A DNA stretch of 64,000 bases from Lachnospiraceae bacterium (GCA_030524525.1 JAUNGI010000001.1:110851-174850), one strand, 5' to 3'. Shown: positions 41,047 through 50,083, counted from the first letter of the stretch. Notes: generated by a model not told the origin, from the letters alone. A program made the numbers and translations.

Positions 41047-43122
41047 TTACTCTCCGCTTGGCGCGGTCGTATCGTAAATATTGAGCGTGCCGTAGGAAAA
41101 GACGCACGCATAGGTTGCCCGAATGTTGTCCTCGTTTACCGCATAATCGTCGGAATTCCGAACGTCGTCGTCCACGATGATAAAGCGGATATTGTTTTCC
41201 TCAACGAGCTTTGTGAGCTTCTCCGGCGAAGAAGCGCTGTACATCTGCCATGCGTTTTCCTCCCGCGCCGCAGTATCGTAGCCCGCCGACCATGCGTAAT
41301 AGGGCCAGCCGTAGTAAAGCATCGCCCCGCCCATGACCACATTGTTCAAAGAATAGTAATAGGTCAGGAAGATATCCTGCGAGGTGGCGTTTTCCGCGAT
41401 CCACTGCGTCACCGGATCCTCCAGATCCAGCACCATGCAGCGCCCCGCCCGGCTGTCGTTCTTTTTCAGGATCACCGTCAGGTCGTAGATCCCGGTAACG
41501 GTCAGCGCCGCCACAAGAAACAGGCTGACCGCCTTCGTCCAGAAGCCCCGGCGGTGCCACAGCCAGTTCACGAAAACCGCCGCGTAAACCGAAAGCAGCA
41601 TAACGCTCAGCATAATGTATTTGTGGTTGACCGTCACGTCCACCGTCAGGGACAGCGTAAACGCCACGACGAACGGCGCGGTAAACGCCGCCATGATCCA
41701 CTTATGAACGCCGTCGCTGACCAGAAAGGCGGCGAGCAGCACGAGCGGCAGAATGCCGCAGAGCGTCATGATATAGTCCCACGCGCCGAACAGCGTTTTG
41801 TTGTCCGCCAAAAAGCCGAACAGATACTCCGTTTGGACCGCCGAGCCGTTGATAAACAGGCTGGACTGCAAAAGTGAAAGAAATACCGTCAGACAGGCGA
41901 CGACCATATATTCGAGCCGACGGTCGGACACGATCGCCAAGCAAAACAGCACCGCCAGACAGGCGATGACACACGCCCCGTTAAAGAACGCCGCCGCTCC
42001 CAGCAAAATCCCAAGGCCGACGCAGGATACGAGCGAGTTCGGCGTCCAGCCCTGCGCACGGAACAGCGATTCCCGCAGCACAAGCGCGACCCGCTCCGAC
42101 GGAAGCATGCCGCTCCCCTCCCGAGCCACAAGCCGCTCCTGTTCCTCCGCATAGCGTCTGCGCACCCGTTCCACGCCCTCAAAGACGGCGTCGAGCAGCA
42201 TATAGATCAAAAACAGCATCACGCAGATACCGAGCGCCAGATGTCTCTGATTGCAGTATACGTTCAGGTTCCACAGCCCCCAGTCCTCATGGAGCGTCGT
42301 ACCGATAAAGGTCGTATTTTCCCGAAGCGTCGTCAGCACGCTGGTCCCCTCCGGGATCTGCGCGACGTAATCAAAGAACGCGTCGCTGCTTCGGAAAGCG
42401 AAAAACAGAGCCGCCAGATAGCCGGTGAACCGTCTTCCGGTCAGCTTTACGGCAAGGGCATAGAGCAGGAAAAACGCGCCGATCAGGGAAAACGCGCTCG
42501 GAAGGTTGAACGCATAGTCCAAGGGAAGCCCCAAAAACTCCAGATTTCCGACAAAAAACTGAAACAGGAAATGGTATTTGATATCCGCGCCGGCATAGTG
42601 CGAATACTGCGTCGGGAAATTATTGCCCACGGAAAAGGAACGGATCATTCCCAGATGCGGCGAAAAATCGCTGAAAATGGAAAAGCCGACGTAAAGCTTT
42701 CCGTCCCGGATAAAAAACGACCACCACATCAGAAGCAGAACGAGCATTCCCGTGCAAATGATAAAGACGATCTCGCGAAGCTGCAGCCCCGCCGTCAGCA
42801 TTCCTTTCTTTTTGCCTCCGCGCAGCAGGTGGCGCAGAATGCCGATCACGGAAAGCGTCATCGCCACCGGAATGACGATGGCGTTGGCGTACAGCAGCGG
42901 CTCCTTTGCGTTTTGGAACGCAAGACCGAGCAGATAGGTCGTCCAGACCATACTGATCGTACCGGTGGCAAACCATGCCGGCAGCAGCAGAAACAGGGGA
43001 CTCATCCCCACGGCTTGTCCCCGATAGGTCGTCGCCGTGCGCTTGGCGAGATCCGGCCAGACCAAAGAACAGATCGTAAAGCCTACCGTAAAACAGAGGC
43101 ACAAATAAATCAGACCCAGCAT
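41047..43122 (-). CDS. Large polytopic membrane protein, GT-C-like
   Basis: A 691-aa protein with about 14 membrane segments and a C-terminal soluble tail of about 130 residues (LEDPVTQWIAENATSQDIFLTYYY ... IRFIIVDDDVRNSDDYAVNEDNIRATYACVFSYGTLNIYD). An extracytoplasmic loop, FSPHLGMIRSFSVGNNFPTQYSHYAGADIKYHFLFQF, resembles the YYY region of DUF2298 proteins (asking for sugar-lipid binding residues near membrane entry). It is therefore probably a distant relative of the neighbour at 37845. Not named with certainty. It starts 24 nt after recG. Confidence 0.72.
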   Translation of the reverse strand: MLGLIYLCLCFTVGFTICSLVWPDLAKRTATTYRGQAVGMSPLFLLLPAWFATGTISMVWTTYLLGLAFQNAKEPLLYANAIVIPVAMTLSVIGILRHLLRGGKKKGMLTAGLQLREIVFIICTGMLVLLLMWWSFFIRDGKLYVGFSIFSDFSPHLGMIRSFSVGNNFPTQYSHYAGADIKYHFLFQFFVGNLEFLGLPLDYAFNLPSAFSLIGAFFLLYALAVKLTGRRFTGYLAALFFAFRSSDAFFDYVAQIPEGTSVLTTLRENTTFIGTTLHEDWGLWNLNVYCNQRHLALGICVMLFLIYMLLDAVFEGVERVRRRYAEEQERLVAREGSGMLPSERVALVLRESLFRAQGWTPNSLVSCVGLGILLGAAAFFNGACVIACLAVLFCLAIVSDRRLEYMVVACLTVFLSLLQSSLFINGSAVQTEYLFGFLADNKTLFGAWDYIMTLCGILPLVLLAAFLVSDGVHKWIMAAFTAPFVVAFTLSLTVDVTVNHKYIMLSVMLLSVYAAVFVNWLWHRRGFWTKAVSLFLVAALTVTGIYDLTVILKKNDSRAGRCMVLDLEDPVTQWIAENATSQDIFLTYYYSLNNVVMGGAMLYYGWPYYAWSAGYDTAAREENAWQMYSASSPEKLTKLVEENNIRFIIVDDDVRNSDDYAVNEDNIRATYACVFSYGTLNIYDTTAPSGE

Positions 43123-43146
43123 AGTAATTCTACCTGCCTCTCAAAT

Positions 43147-45165
43147 TTAATATACGACGGAAAGCGCTTCTTCCGCAAGCAGCTCCCGCGCAAGCCTTAC
43201 GGCTTCCTCCTCCGTCAGGGAGTCAAGCGCCTCCCTCGCTTGGGAAAGCACCTCCGCATCCCGGAACAGATCGGCGATCGCAAAGGAAAAGTCGCCGCTT
43301 TGGCGAATGCCGAAAAAGTCCCCCGGCCCCCGCAGCAGCAGATCCTCTTCCGCAATGCGGAAGCCGTCCTGCGACCGCAGCAGCACCTCCAGACGCTTCC
43401 GGGACTCGTCCCCCGCCTTTCCCTGTACGAGAATGCAGTACGACTGTTCGTTCCCCCGTCCCACGCGGCCCCGCAGCTGGTGAAGTCCGGCGAGCCCGAA
43501 GCGCTCGGCGTTTTCTATCATCATGACCGTGGCGTTCGGTACGTTGATCCCCACCTCGACCACGGTCGTGCTTACCAATATGTCGATCTTTCCCGCGGCG
43601 AAGCGCTCCATCCGTTCGTTTTTCTGCTTTGCCGGCAGCTTGCCGTGAAGACATTCGATGCGGACGTCCCCGGACAGCTCCGTGCGCAGCCGTTCGGAAT
43701 ATGCCAGCACGTTTTCCGCCTCCGCGCTCTCACTCTCCGCCACCATCGGACAGATCAGATAGCACTGTCTTCCGCGGCGGATCTGTTCCTCCATAAACGC
43801 ATAGGCCTTCGGCCGGAACGAGGCGTCCACGACGCAGGTCTTGATCGGCTTTCGGTTCTGGGGCATCTCGTCCAGCACCGAAAGCGCCATGTCTCCGTAG
43901 AGCATCATCGCCAGCGTGCGCGGGATCGGCGTTGCGCTCATAAGCAGCAGATGCGGCGCGTCCGCCTTTGCCAGCAGCGCCTCCCGCTGCTTCACGCCGA
44001 AGCGGTGCTGTTCGTCGATCACCGCAAGTCCCAAGCGGGCGAACGCTACCGACTCCTGCAAAAGCGCATGCGTCCCCACAAGAATTTGAAGCTTTCCCTG
44101 CTCCGCCTGACTCCGCGTGATTTTTTTCACCGCCGGGGTCTGCGAGCCGACCAGAAGTCCGACCGAGATCCCGAACGGGCGCAGCTGCTCCGAAAACTGC
44201 TCGTAATGCTGCACGGCGAGCACCTCGGTGGGCGCCATAATACAGCCCTGATAGCCGTTTTCCGCACAGCAGAGCAGCGCCAGCAGCGCCACCGCTGTTT
44301 TGCCGGAGCCCACGTCGCCCTCCAAAAGCCGCTGCATCGGAGCCTCTCCGCGCATGTCCTGCAGGATCTGTTCCCAAGCCCTCTTCTGCGCTCCGGTCAG
44401 CTCGTAGGGCAGCTGCTTGATCAGCCGTTCCGCATCCGCCGTCCGGATCATCGGAAACCGGTTGCTCTTCCGCTTGCTCAGCGTCCTGCACATCCGCATG
44501 GAAAGAAACATACGAAAAAACTCGTCGAACGCCAGACGGCGCACGGCGGTTTTGGTTATTTCCTCCTCTTTGGGGAAGTGAATGTTTTCATACGCGTCCG
44601 CGAGCCGCATCAGCCCGTACTGCCTGCGAAGCCGGGCGGGCAGCCAGTCCGCGATCTCCGTCTCGGAAAGCGCAAGGCGCATCGCCTTGACGATGCTGTT
44701 GCGGGACAGTCCCTCGGTGATCCGATACACCGGCTTCAGCGTCTTCAGCATCGGCCGGTACGCGTCCTTCTCGTAGATCTCGGGCTGGATCATGATCGGC
44801 TTTCCGCGTTCTGTTGTCACCTTGCCGCGAAAGATCAGATGCGTGCCCATCGAGAGGCGGCTTCGGAGATAGGGCTGATTGAACCATTTGAGCTGCAGCG
44901 TGCCGGAATAGTCCTTTCCCTGACAGACAAGGAGCTGCATCCGCTTTCCCGGCACGAGCTTGGGCGTTGCCGCGATCGCGCATTCCACGCTGCACACCTC
45001 GCCCTCCGTCAGCTCCGCAACGGGTCTCGGAAGCTCGAAGCGCTCGTAATCCCTCGGAAAATAGTTCAGCAGGTCGCCTACGGTAGCAATGTTCAGTCTG
45101 CGGTAGCATTCCTCCGATTTCTTTCCGACCCCCTTAATTGTTAAAATCGAATCCCCTGCCTGCAT
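43147..45165 (-). CDS. recG: ATP-dependent DNA helicase RecG
   Basis: Superfamily 2 helicase that reverses stalled replication forks and remodels branched DNA. The 672-aa protein has the N-terminal wedge/OB domain (DLLNYFPRDYERFE), Walker A LLEGDVGSGKTAVA, the DEQH box VIDEQHRFGVKQRE, SATPIPRTLA, and the C-terminal helicase motifs (STTVVEVGINVPNATVMMIENAERFGLAGLHQLRGRVGRG). It follows fakA after 94 nt with a strong hairpin between. The asp23-fakA-recG order is widespread in Firmicutes. Confidence 0.97.
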   Translation of the reverse strand: MQAGDSILTIKGVGKKSEECYRRLNIATVGDLLNYFPRDYERFELPRPVAELTEGEVCSVECAIAATPKLVPGKRMQLLVCQGKDYSGTLQLKWFNQPYLRSRLSMGTHLIFRGKVTTERGKPIMIQPEIYEKDAYRPMLKTLKPVYRITEGLSRNSIVKAMRLALSETEIADWLPARLRRQYGLMRLADAYENIHFPKEEEITKTAVRRLAFDEFFRMFLSMRMCRTLSKRKSNRFPMIRTADAERLIKQLPYELTGAQKRAWEQILQDMRGEAPMQRLLEGDVGSGKTAVALLALLCCAENGYQGCIMAPTEVLAVQHYEQFSEQLRPFGISVGLLVGSQTPAVKKITRSQAEQGKLQILVGTHALLQESVAFARLGLAVIDEQHRFGVKQREALLAKADAPHLLLMSATPIPRTLAMMLYGDMALSVLDEMPQNRKPIKTCVVDASFRPKAYAFMEEQIRRGRQCYLICPMVAESESAEAENVLAYSERLRTELSGDVRIECLHGKLPAKQKNERMERFAAGKIDILVSTTVVEVGINVPNATVMMIENAERFGLAGLHQLRGRVGRGNEQSYCILVQGKAGDESRKRLEVLLRSQDGFRIAEEDLLLRGPGDFFGIRQSGDFSFAIADLFRDAEVLSQAREALDSLTEEEAVRLARELLAEEALSVVY

Positions 45166-45202
45166 GATGCCCTCGCGCCGGTAACCTCTTCTTTATCCCA
45201 GA

Positions 45203-45237
45203 AACGGAAAAACGGACCTTGCATCCGTTTTTCCGTT
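45203..45237 (-). terminator. Perfect 14-bp hairpin between fakA and recG
   Basis: AACGGAAAAACGGA (45203-45216) pairs with 45224-45237. A short TTTCTGGG follows on the minus strand, so termination is probably partial and recG may be expressed by readthrough. Confidence 0.65.
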
Positions 45238-45259
45238 GTCGTTGATTTTATTTCTGTTT

Positions 45260-46942
45260 TTACTCTACCGAAAGAATGTAATAGTAGATCGGCTGTCCTC
45301 CGGAATGCACCTCCACATCCACCATTGGATGCTCCTCCATAATGCGGTCCGCAAGCTTCTGCGCGTCCTCCTCCGAAAGCTCTTCGCCGTAATACAGGCT
45401 CACAAGCTCGGAATCCTCGTCGATCAGCTGCGTCAGCATCTCGTAGGTCGTGTCCTCCACGGATTCGCCTACCGAAAGAATGCCGGCGTCGCCGATGCCC
45501 ATAATATTACCTTCGTGGATCTCTCTGCCCTCGTAGCTCGTATCCCGAACCGCATAGGTGACCTGACCGCTCTTAACGTTTGCCAGCGAAGCGATCATTG
45601 CCTCCTCGTTTTCCTCGGCGCTCTTGTCAAAGACAAAATTGATGATCGCGGCAATTCCCTGCGGCGCCGTCTTGCTGGGAATCACAACGATGTGCTTATC
45701 CTCGGTCAGGCTCTTTGCCTGCTGCGCAGCCAGAATGATGTTGCTGTTGTTCGGTAAAATATAAATACAGTCCGCGTTGACCGCCTGAATCGCATTGAGC
45801 ATATCCTCGGTGCTGGGATTCATCGTCTGTCCGCCCGAAATGATATAGTCCACGCCGAGACCGGTAAAGATCTCATCCATGCCCTCGCCCACGGAAACGG
45901 CAATAAAGCCCACCGGCTTTCTGGGTTCCGGTTTTGCCGCCGGAGCCGCCGCTTTCTTTTCCGCAGCCGCAGCGTCGGAGCTTTGGATCACGCGCTCGTT
46001 ATGTTCCTCACGCATATTGTCGATCTTCATGCGGCTGAGCTGTCCGAAGGTCAAAGCCTTCTGAATGGCAAGTCCCGGATCGTTCGTATGCACATGTACT
46101 TTTACGACGTCGTCGTCCGCCACGCAGACGATCGAATCGCCGATGGACGAAAGATATGCCTTGAATGCGGTCTCCGTTTCCGGAGGGAACGCTTTTTCCA
46201 GAAGGATGATAAACTCCGTGCAGTAGCCGAACTTGATATCTGCCGTCGAAATGTCGTTGGACGCCGCGCCCCGCTTCTTTTCCGCAGGAGCCTCCTTTGC
46301 CGATGCAAAGGAATAATCGATCTCCTTTCCCATCAGCGCGTCATAGGCTCCGTGCAGAACCTCCAGCAGTCCCTGTCCGCCGGAATCCACAACCCCCGCC
46401 TCCTTCAGCACCGGAAGCAGCTCCGGAGTATAGTCGAGAGCCTCCTGCATCCGTTCGATCACGGCGGCGAAAAATTCTTCCAGATCCTCCGTTTCGTCCG
46501 CAAGCTCCGCGGCGCGAAGCGCGCCTGCCTTTGCGACGGTCAGAATGGTTCCTTCCTTCGGCTTCATAACCGCGTTATACGCGGTATCCACCGCCTTTCC
46601 AAACGCTTCCGCGAGGATCGGCGCCGTCAGCTCGTCATAATCCCGAATGACCTTTGAAAATCCGCGCATAAGCTGGGAAAGGATAACGCCGGAATTTCCC
46701 CGCGCTCCCTTCAAGGAACCCGAGGACATGGCCTTCGCCAACGCGTTCATATTGAATTCCGGGATCTGGCTGACCTCCTTGACCGCCGACATGATCGTCA
46801 GCGTCATATTGGTGCCGGTATCTCCGTCCGGAACCGGGAATACATTCAACTCGTTAATGACTTCCTTCTCGGATTCCAGCTTCTTTGCACCTGCATAGAA
46901 CAGATTCCGCAATAAAGCAGCATCCATGGTTACTCTTGCCAA
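45260..46942 (-). CDS. fakA: DAK2-domain fatty-acid kinase FakA-like protein
   Basis: ATP-binding partner that phosphorylates fatty acids presented by FakB proteins. The 560-aa protein has an N-terminal DhaL/Dak2 kinase domain with metal ligands in FPVPDGDTGTNM (Asp39, Asp41) and GSLKGARGNSGVILSQ. A middle domain and an Ala/Pro/Lys linker (about 325-345) lead to the C-terminal YloV-type domain (GGQTMNPSTEDMLNAI ... LPNNSNIILAAQQA). The start is a TTG at 46942, 9 nt after GGAGG; the next ATG is 15 nt further in. FakB is not in the window. It is cotranscribed with asp23. Confidence 0.94.
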   Translation of the reverse strand: MARVTMDAALLRNLFYAGAKKLESEKEVINELNVFPVPDGDTGTNMTLTIMSAVKEVSQIPEFNMNALAKAMSSGSLKGARGNSGVILSQLMRGFSKVIRDYDELTAPILAEAFGKAVDTAYNAVMKPKEGTILTVAKAGALRAAELADETEDLEEFFAAVIERMQEALDYTPELLPVLKEAGVVDSGGQGLLEVLHGAYDALMGKEIDYSFASAKEAPAEKKRGAASNDISTADIKFGYCTEFIILLEKAFPPETETAFKAYLSSIGDSIVCVADDDVVKVHVHTNDPGLAIQKALTFGQLSRMKIDNMREEHNERVIQSSDAAAAEKKAAAPAAKPEPRKPVGFIAVSVGEGMDEIFTGLGVDYIISGGQTMNPSTEDMLNAIQAVNADCIYILPNNSNIILAAQQAKSLTEDKHIVVIPSKTAPQGIAAIINFVFDKSAEENEEAMIASLANVKSGQVTYAVRDTSYEGREIHEGNIMGIGDAGILSVGESVEDTTYEMLTQLIDEDSELVSLYYGEELSEEDAQKLADRIMEEHPMVDVEVHSGGQPIYYYILSVE

Positions 46943-46962
46943 CTTTCTATTCCTCCTTATGT

Positions 46963-47319
46963 CTAGTCGATTACCCGTACGCCTTCGACATACACATTGA
47001 CCTTCTCAACGGCAAGCCCCGAAAGCTCCTCAACACGGTATTTCACGTTCTCGCACAGATTTGTGCATACTGCTTCTATGCTGATTCCGTACGACACGAT
47101 CACGTGCATATCAATCGTGATTTTATTGTCCTTTACTCTTACGTTGACGCCGTGGCTCAGGCTTTCTCTGCGCAGAAGCTTTGCCAGCCCGTCTTTCATG
47201 CTGACCGCAGCCATTCCGACGATGCCGAAGCACTCTACCGCCGCCGAGCCCGCAAACTTGGCGATCACATCATAATCAATATATACTTCCCCAATACCGG
47301 TGGAAAGATTTCCATCCAT
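46963..47319 (-). CDS. Asp23/Gls24 family envelope stress protein
   Basis: A 118-aa protein of the Asp23 (YloU) family, usually encoded just before fakA. It starts with YIDYDVIAKFAGSAAVECFGIVGMA and ends VEKVNVYVEGVRV, both characteristic. In Staphylococcus, Asp23 coats the membrane and links to envelope stress. AGGAGG lies 7 nt before the ATG. A -10 (TATAAT, 47540-47535 on minus) with a weak -35 lies about 215 bp upstream, so the message has a long, structured leader. Confidence 0.92.
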   Translation of the reverse strand: MDGNLSTGIGEVYIDYDVIAKFAGSAAVECFGIVGMAAVSMKDGLAKLLRRESLSHGVNVRVKDNKITIDMHVIVSYGISIEAVCTNLCENVKYRVEELSGLAVEKVNVYVEGVRVID

Positions 47320-47339
47320 ACATAGCCCTCCTTTATTTT

Positions 47340-47540
47340 CTCCTTACGCGTCCGCAAAGCCCTCCGCGCACTCGTTCTCCGAACGCCCCGCTCGCAAAAC
47401 CTGCGGTTTTCCTCGCTGTTCGTTACACTCACATAGCACGGAATGCCCCGCGTCCTTCGACTGTAAGCAGCCTGACGACTGCCTACAGTCGCGGCCGCCC
47501 TGCATTTCGTGCTGCGTTCGTCGTTTATGCGATCATTATA
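47340..47540 (-). other. Structured GC-rich leader of asp23
   Basis: Between the -10 TATAAT at 47540-47535 (minus) and asp23 is about 200 bp without a gene. It holds several hairpins: AAAACC with GGTTTT around 47396-47410, and GACTGTA-GCAG with CTGC-TACAGTC around 47459-47488. Runs such as GCGTTCGTCG and GCTCGCAAAACC look like the repeat-rich leader of sufC. It could be a regulatory leader or a repeat-derived spacer. Confidence 0.5.
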
Positions 47541-47658
47541 CCCTCTTTTCTGAAAAAAAGAAACAGTTTTCTGGAAAATAAATTTTTCGATAATAAATTT
47601 CTAAACTTCCGCGCCTGCGCATAGATTACAATATCTGTTTCGTCGAAAAGAGAGCCTC

Positions 47659-47796
47659 ATGAAACGTCTGGTCGGTTTCATTTTATTCTGGATCGCCATC
47701 GGCATGACCATCATGCTGTTTTTGCGGAATGGACTTCTCGCCCTCTGCATTATCATCCTCTGTCTGGTACTGGGGTACCATTTATTCTGCAGCTGA
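47659..47796 (+). CDS. 45-aa membrane microprotein
   Basis: A short plus-strand frame between asp23 and rpmB. It starts with MKRLVGFILFWIAIGMTIMLFL, turns at RNG and continues with a second hydrophobic helix, ending YHLFCS. The pattern of two helices and a basic start is that of a real small membrane protein. The ribosome-binding site is weak (GAGAG, 4 nt upstream), and a possible -10 TACAAT lies near 47628-47633. No family recognised. It could be a chance frame, but the regular helix pattern argues against that. Confidence 0.55.
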   Translation: MKRLVGFILFWIAIGMTIMLFLRNGLLALCIIILCLVLGYHLFCS

Positions 47797-47873
47797 GGCA
47801 GGAGGAAGAGCAAGGGCGACTGCGTGTCGGGAAAAGAACACTTTCTCTATCGGAAGCAGTTTCCTATAGAACG

Positions 47874-47902
47874 AAAAAGAGGGTATCGGACCGACACCCT
47901 CT
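47874..47902 (-). terminator. Terminator after rpmB
   Basis: GAGGGTATCGG (47879-47889) pairs with CCGACACCCTC (47891-47901) with one mismatch, followed by TTTTTCG on the minus strand. Just beyond, GTTTCCTATAGAAC (47859-47872) matches the palindrome arm of the repeat at 425-459. Confidence 0.85.
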
Positions 47903-47925
47903 CACTATTTTTGAAATTTCAGCGA

Positions 47926-48123
47926 CTATGCTCTTTCTACTTTGCCGGACCGCAGACAGGATGTACAAACATGCATCTTCTTTGTTCCGCCGTTTACCTT
48001 TACCTTTACGGTCTTTACATTGGATTTCCACATTTTATTTGCTCTGCCGGAAACCTGACTTCTGGTAATACTAATCTGTCTTCCGAAAAGTGCGCCCTTA
48101 TCACAAATATCACATTTTGCCAT
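47926..48123 (-). CDS. rpmB: 50S ribosomal protein L28
   Basis: A 65-aa zinc-ribbon form of L28. The cysteines CDIC at the N-terminus and CTSC near the C-terminus form the metal site; the core RRNKMWK-like phrase (SGRANKMWKSNVKTVKV) is conserved. A zinc-free paralogue may exist elsewhere. It has its own promoter (48180-48208) and terminator. An AAAGGAGG lies 10 nt before the ATG. Confidence 0.97.
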   Translation of the reverse strand: MAKCDICDKGALFGRQISITRSQVSGRANKMWKSNVKTVKVKVNGGTKKMHVCTSCLRSGKVERA

Positions 48124-48179
48124 GACACAAGCACCTCCTTTTGCCGTAATTTTGGGTGTGTCAACCCGTAACGAAAGTT

Positions 48180-48208
48180 ATTCTAACAGATTCCATGTGC
48201 AAATGCAA
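48180..48208 (-). promoter_or_regulatory. rpmB promoter
   Basis: On the minus strand: -35 TTGCAT (48208-48203), 17-nt spacer, -10 TAGAAT (48185-48180). Confidence 0.75.
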
Positions 48209-48218
48209 GCAGATTTTT

Positions 48219-48641
48219 TTATTTCTCTTTCAAAAGCTCGTTTGCCAACGCATTTACCGTTTCCTCCGGCACATCCGGGGCCCCGTTTTCCTCCTGCCCC
48301 TTGCCTGCCAGCTTCTTGAGGCGCGCCAGCACGTCGGGCACCATATCGAAAACGCGCGACAGCGTATCCTGATCCTTTACGGAAACCATCCGGGTATTGC
48401 CGTCCTTGATGATCAATACCGCGCTGGGCGACATCTTTCCGCCCATGCCGCCGCCCGCCTTGTTTTTGGCTTCCTTGTTGAACGCGCCGGCTCCCACGCC
48501 GAAGCTTACGTCCACAAGCGGCACCAGCACCGTTCCGTCCGCAAGCGTCATCGCGTCGCCCACCACCGTTTTCGTCGAAATAAAGCCCTTCATTCCGCCA
48601 AGCAGACCCTGAATGGTTTCATTGAAATTTACCTCTGCCAT
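48219..48641 (-). CDS. ytfJ: GerW/YtfJ family sporulation protein
   Basis: Spore protein family needed for L-alanine germination in Bacillus. The 140-aa protein has the family core: ETIQGLLGGMKGFISTKTVVGDAMTLADGTVLVPLVDVSFGVGAG, then Gly-rich GGGMGGKMSPSAVLIIKDG. The C-terminal tail is longer and charged. It lies 42 nt after a DUF2953 gene, the usual neighbour in Clostridia. It is the last gene of the operon that begins at 52302. Confidence 0.93.
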   Translation of the reverse strand: MAEVNFNETIQGLLGGMKGFISTKTVVGDAMTLADGTVLVPLVDVSFGVGAGAFNKEAKNKAGGGMGGKMSPSAVLIIKDGNTRMVSVKDQDTLSRVFDMVPDVLARLKKLAGKGQEENGAPDVPEETVNALANELLKEK

Positions 48642-48683
48642 TGTTTCCTCCCTCTCTGCACTCCGTGCATCGTAAACGATATT

Positions 48684-49694
48684 TTATGCCTTTCCCAATG
48701 CCTGTTTCATTTCCGGTACCGCCGCGAGCAGCTGCTCCTTAACGTCCTGCGCCTCCCGGATCACGTTCCGCAGGTTCTGATCCCGATACAGGCGAACCGC
48801 CCGCACCAAAATGCCAAACAGCCGGATGCGTCCGGCGCAGTCCACGCTTCCCCGAAGCCCCGGTTCCTCAAAGTCCGGCAGGAACGAGAAGCGCTCGCCG
48901 TACAGCGGATAGAGCATTCCCGCAACTGCCGCCGCCTGCCCGGTGACCGCCGGGTCGCCGCTGCCAAACACCACGCTTCCGGAAAGCTTTTGCGGCGCGA
49001 TGTGCAGAAGCAGCCACTTGGTCGCATCCCACACCGTGTTCCAAGCTTTTTTTACGGATCTCTTTTTCAGATAATCCCGCAGCAGATTTTTCTTTCGGAT
49101 AAACAGCTCGTACAGACAGCGCGCCGTCTCCCAAAGCTCCCGCGCCTTTTTCCGGATGCGGGACACAAACGAGCCTTTCGGCGGCTCCGCTTCCTCCGGC
49201 TCGGAGCCGTCCGCCGTGTCGGCGTCCGCTCCCGGAGCATCCGACTTTCCGATCGGCGTTTCCGAAACTGCCGGTTTCGCGGCGTTCGGCTTTGTTTCCT
49301 CCGGTTTCGTACCGCCCGGCTCCGCCGCATCCGGCTTGCTCTCCGCCGGTTCCGGGGCTCCCGTGTCCGGAGCCTTATCCGCCGCCGTTCCTTCGGCAGC
49401 TTCCGGCTCCCCGGTCTCCGCCTCTTTCTCCGGCTTTCCTCCGCTTCGCTTTATGGGGATCCCAAAAACGCGCACCGTCCATTGCAGTCCCTCGGCGGCA
49501 TAGGCGATACGCACCGCCGCCGCGTGCAGCAGCCAGTGGATGCGGATATCCGCCTTTATCTCCGCCTCCTTTTCCGCCCGGATGCGATAGCGAAACGGAA
49601 CAAAGAGCAGGGCGGCAAGCAGAAACAGCACCAGAAGCAGAAGCGCCAGCAGGATCCCTCCGAGGACTGCCAGTACGCTCAAGACGATCTGCAT
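48684..49694 (-). CDS. DUF2953 domain membrane protein
   Basis: A 336-aa protein with one or two N-terminal membrane segments (MQIVLSVLAVLGGILLALLL ... ALLFVPF), a short domain (FRYRIRAEKEAEIKADIRIHWLLHAAAVRI), and then a low-complexity Pro/Glu/Ala/Lys linker of about 80 residues (about 92-175). A C-terminal DUF2953 domain follows (about 230-336). The ATG at 49694 follows AGGAGG by 5 nt. DUF2953 proteins are linked to sporulation by their constant pairing with ytfJ; their role is unknown. Confidence 0.85.
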   Translation of the reverse strand: MQIVLSVLAVLGGILLALLLLVLFLLAALLFVPFRYRIRAEKEAEIKADIRIHWLLHAAAVRIAYAAEGLQWTVRVFGIPIKRSGGKPEKEAETGEPEAAEGTAADKAPDTGAPEPAESKPDAAEPGGTKPEETKPNAAKPAVSETPIGKSDAPGADADTADGSEPEEAEPPKGSFVSRIRKKARELWETARCLYELFIRKKNLLRDYLKKRSVKKAWNTVWDATKWLLLHIAPQKLSGSVVFGSGDPAVTGQAAAVAGMLYPLYGERFSFLPDFEEPGLRGSVDCAGRIRLFGILVRAVRLYRDQNLRNVIREAQDVKEQLLAAVPEMKQALGKA

Positions 49695-49773
49695 CGTTAC
49701 CTCCTTTTCGCTTCCCAAGGGAACGGGCATGTCCGCTTATGCAGGCACCGCCGCGAATACCCTTCGGAGCTTT

Positions 49774-50079
49774 TTACAATAAGTAGCTTCTTGAATGCAT
49801 GCCGCCGGTTTCCGCATACAGCTCCCGTATCAGCTCGGTCAGCAGTTCAAGCGCATCGCCCCGGCCTCCGGCGATCCCGACGACCCGCACCGCAGGATAG
49901 TCCGGCTGGAGCAGCGTCCATGCCGGAACGACCTCCAGCGTCTCCGCGTCGTCGTCCGTGATACAATAAGAGGTCAGCAGACGGGGCTTCCGGGAGCGCA
50001 GATCGCGAAGCAGTTTCTTTTTCCTGTCCCGATCCTTTTCCAGTACCCGGACGTCCTTGCAAAAAGTAAGGTTTTTCAT
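49774..50079 (-). CDS. Unrecognised 101-aa protein
   Basis: A soluble, charged protein. The N-terminal half is basic (VLEKDRDRKKKLLRDLRSRKPRLL); the rest contains YCITDDDAETLEVVPAWTLLQPDYPAVRVVGIAGG. No signal peptide or membrane segment. The start at 50079 (GGGG 9 nt upstream) lies 4 nt after the upstream gene, so the two are probably translated together. No family recognised; the conserved context with the next two genes is the only clue. Confidence 0.7.
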   Translation of the reverse strand: MKNLTFCKDVRVLEKDRDRKKKLLRDLRSRKPRLLTSYCITDDDAETLEVVPAWTLLQPDYPAVRVVGIAGGRGDALELLTELIRELYAETGGMHSRSYLL

Positions 50080-50083
50080 TTTC

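Noticed and set aside
42241-45144. 967-aa frame antisense to recG and the membrane protein
   Set aside because: The largest shadow frame; all recG motifs are on the other strand.
47565-47585. CodY box near the asp23 promoter
   Set aside because: The match has an extra base and is no better than chance in an AT-rich stretch.
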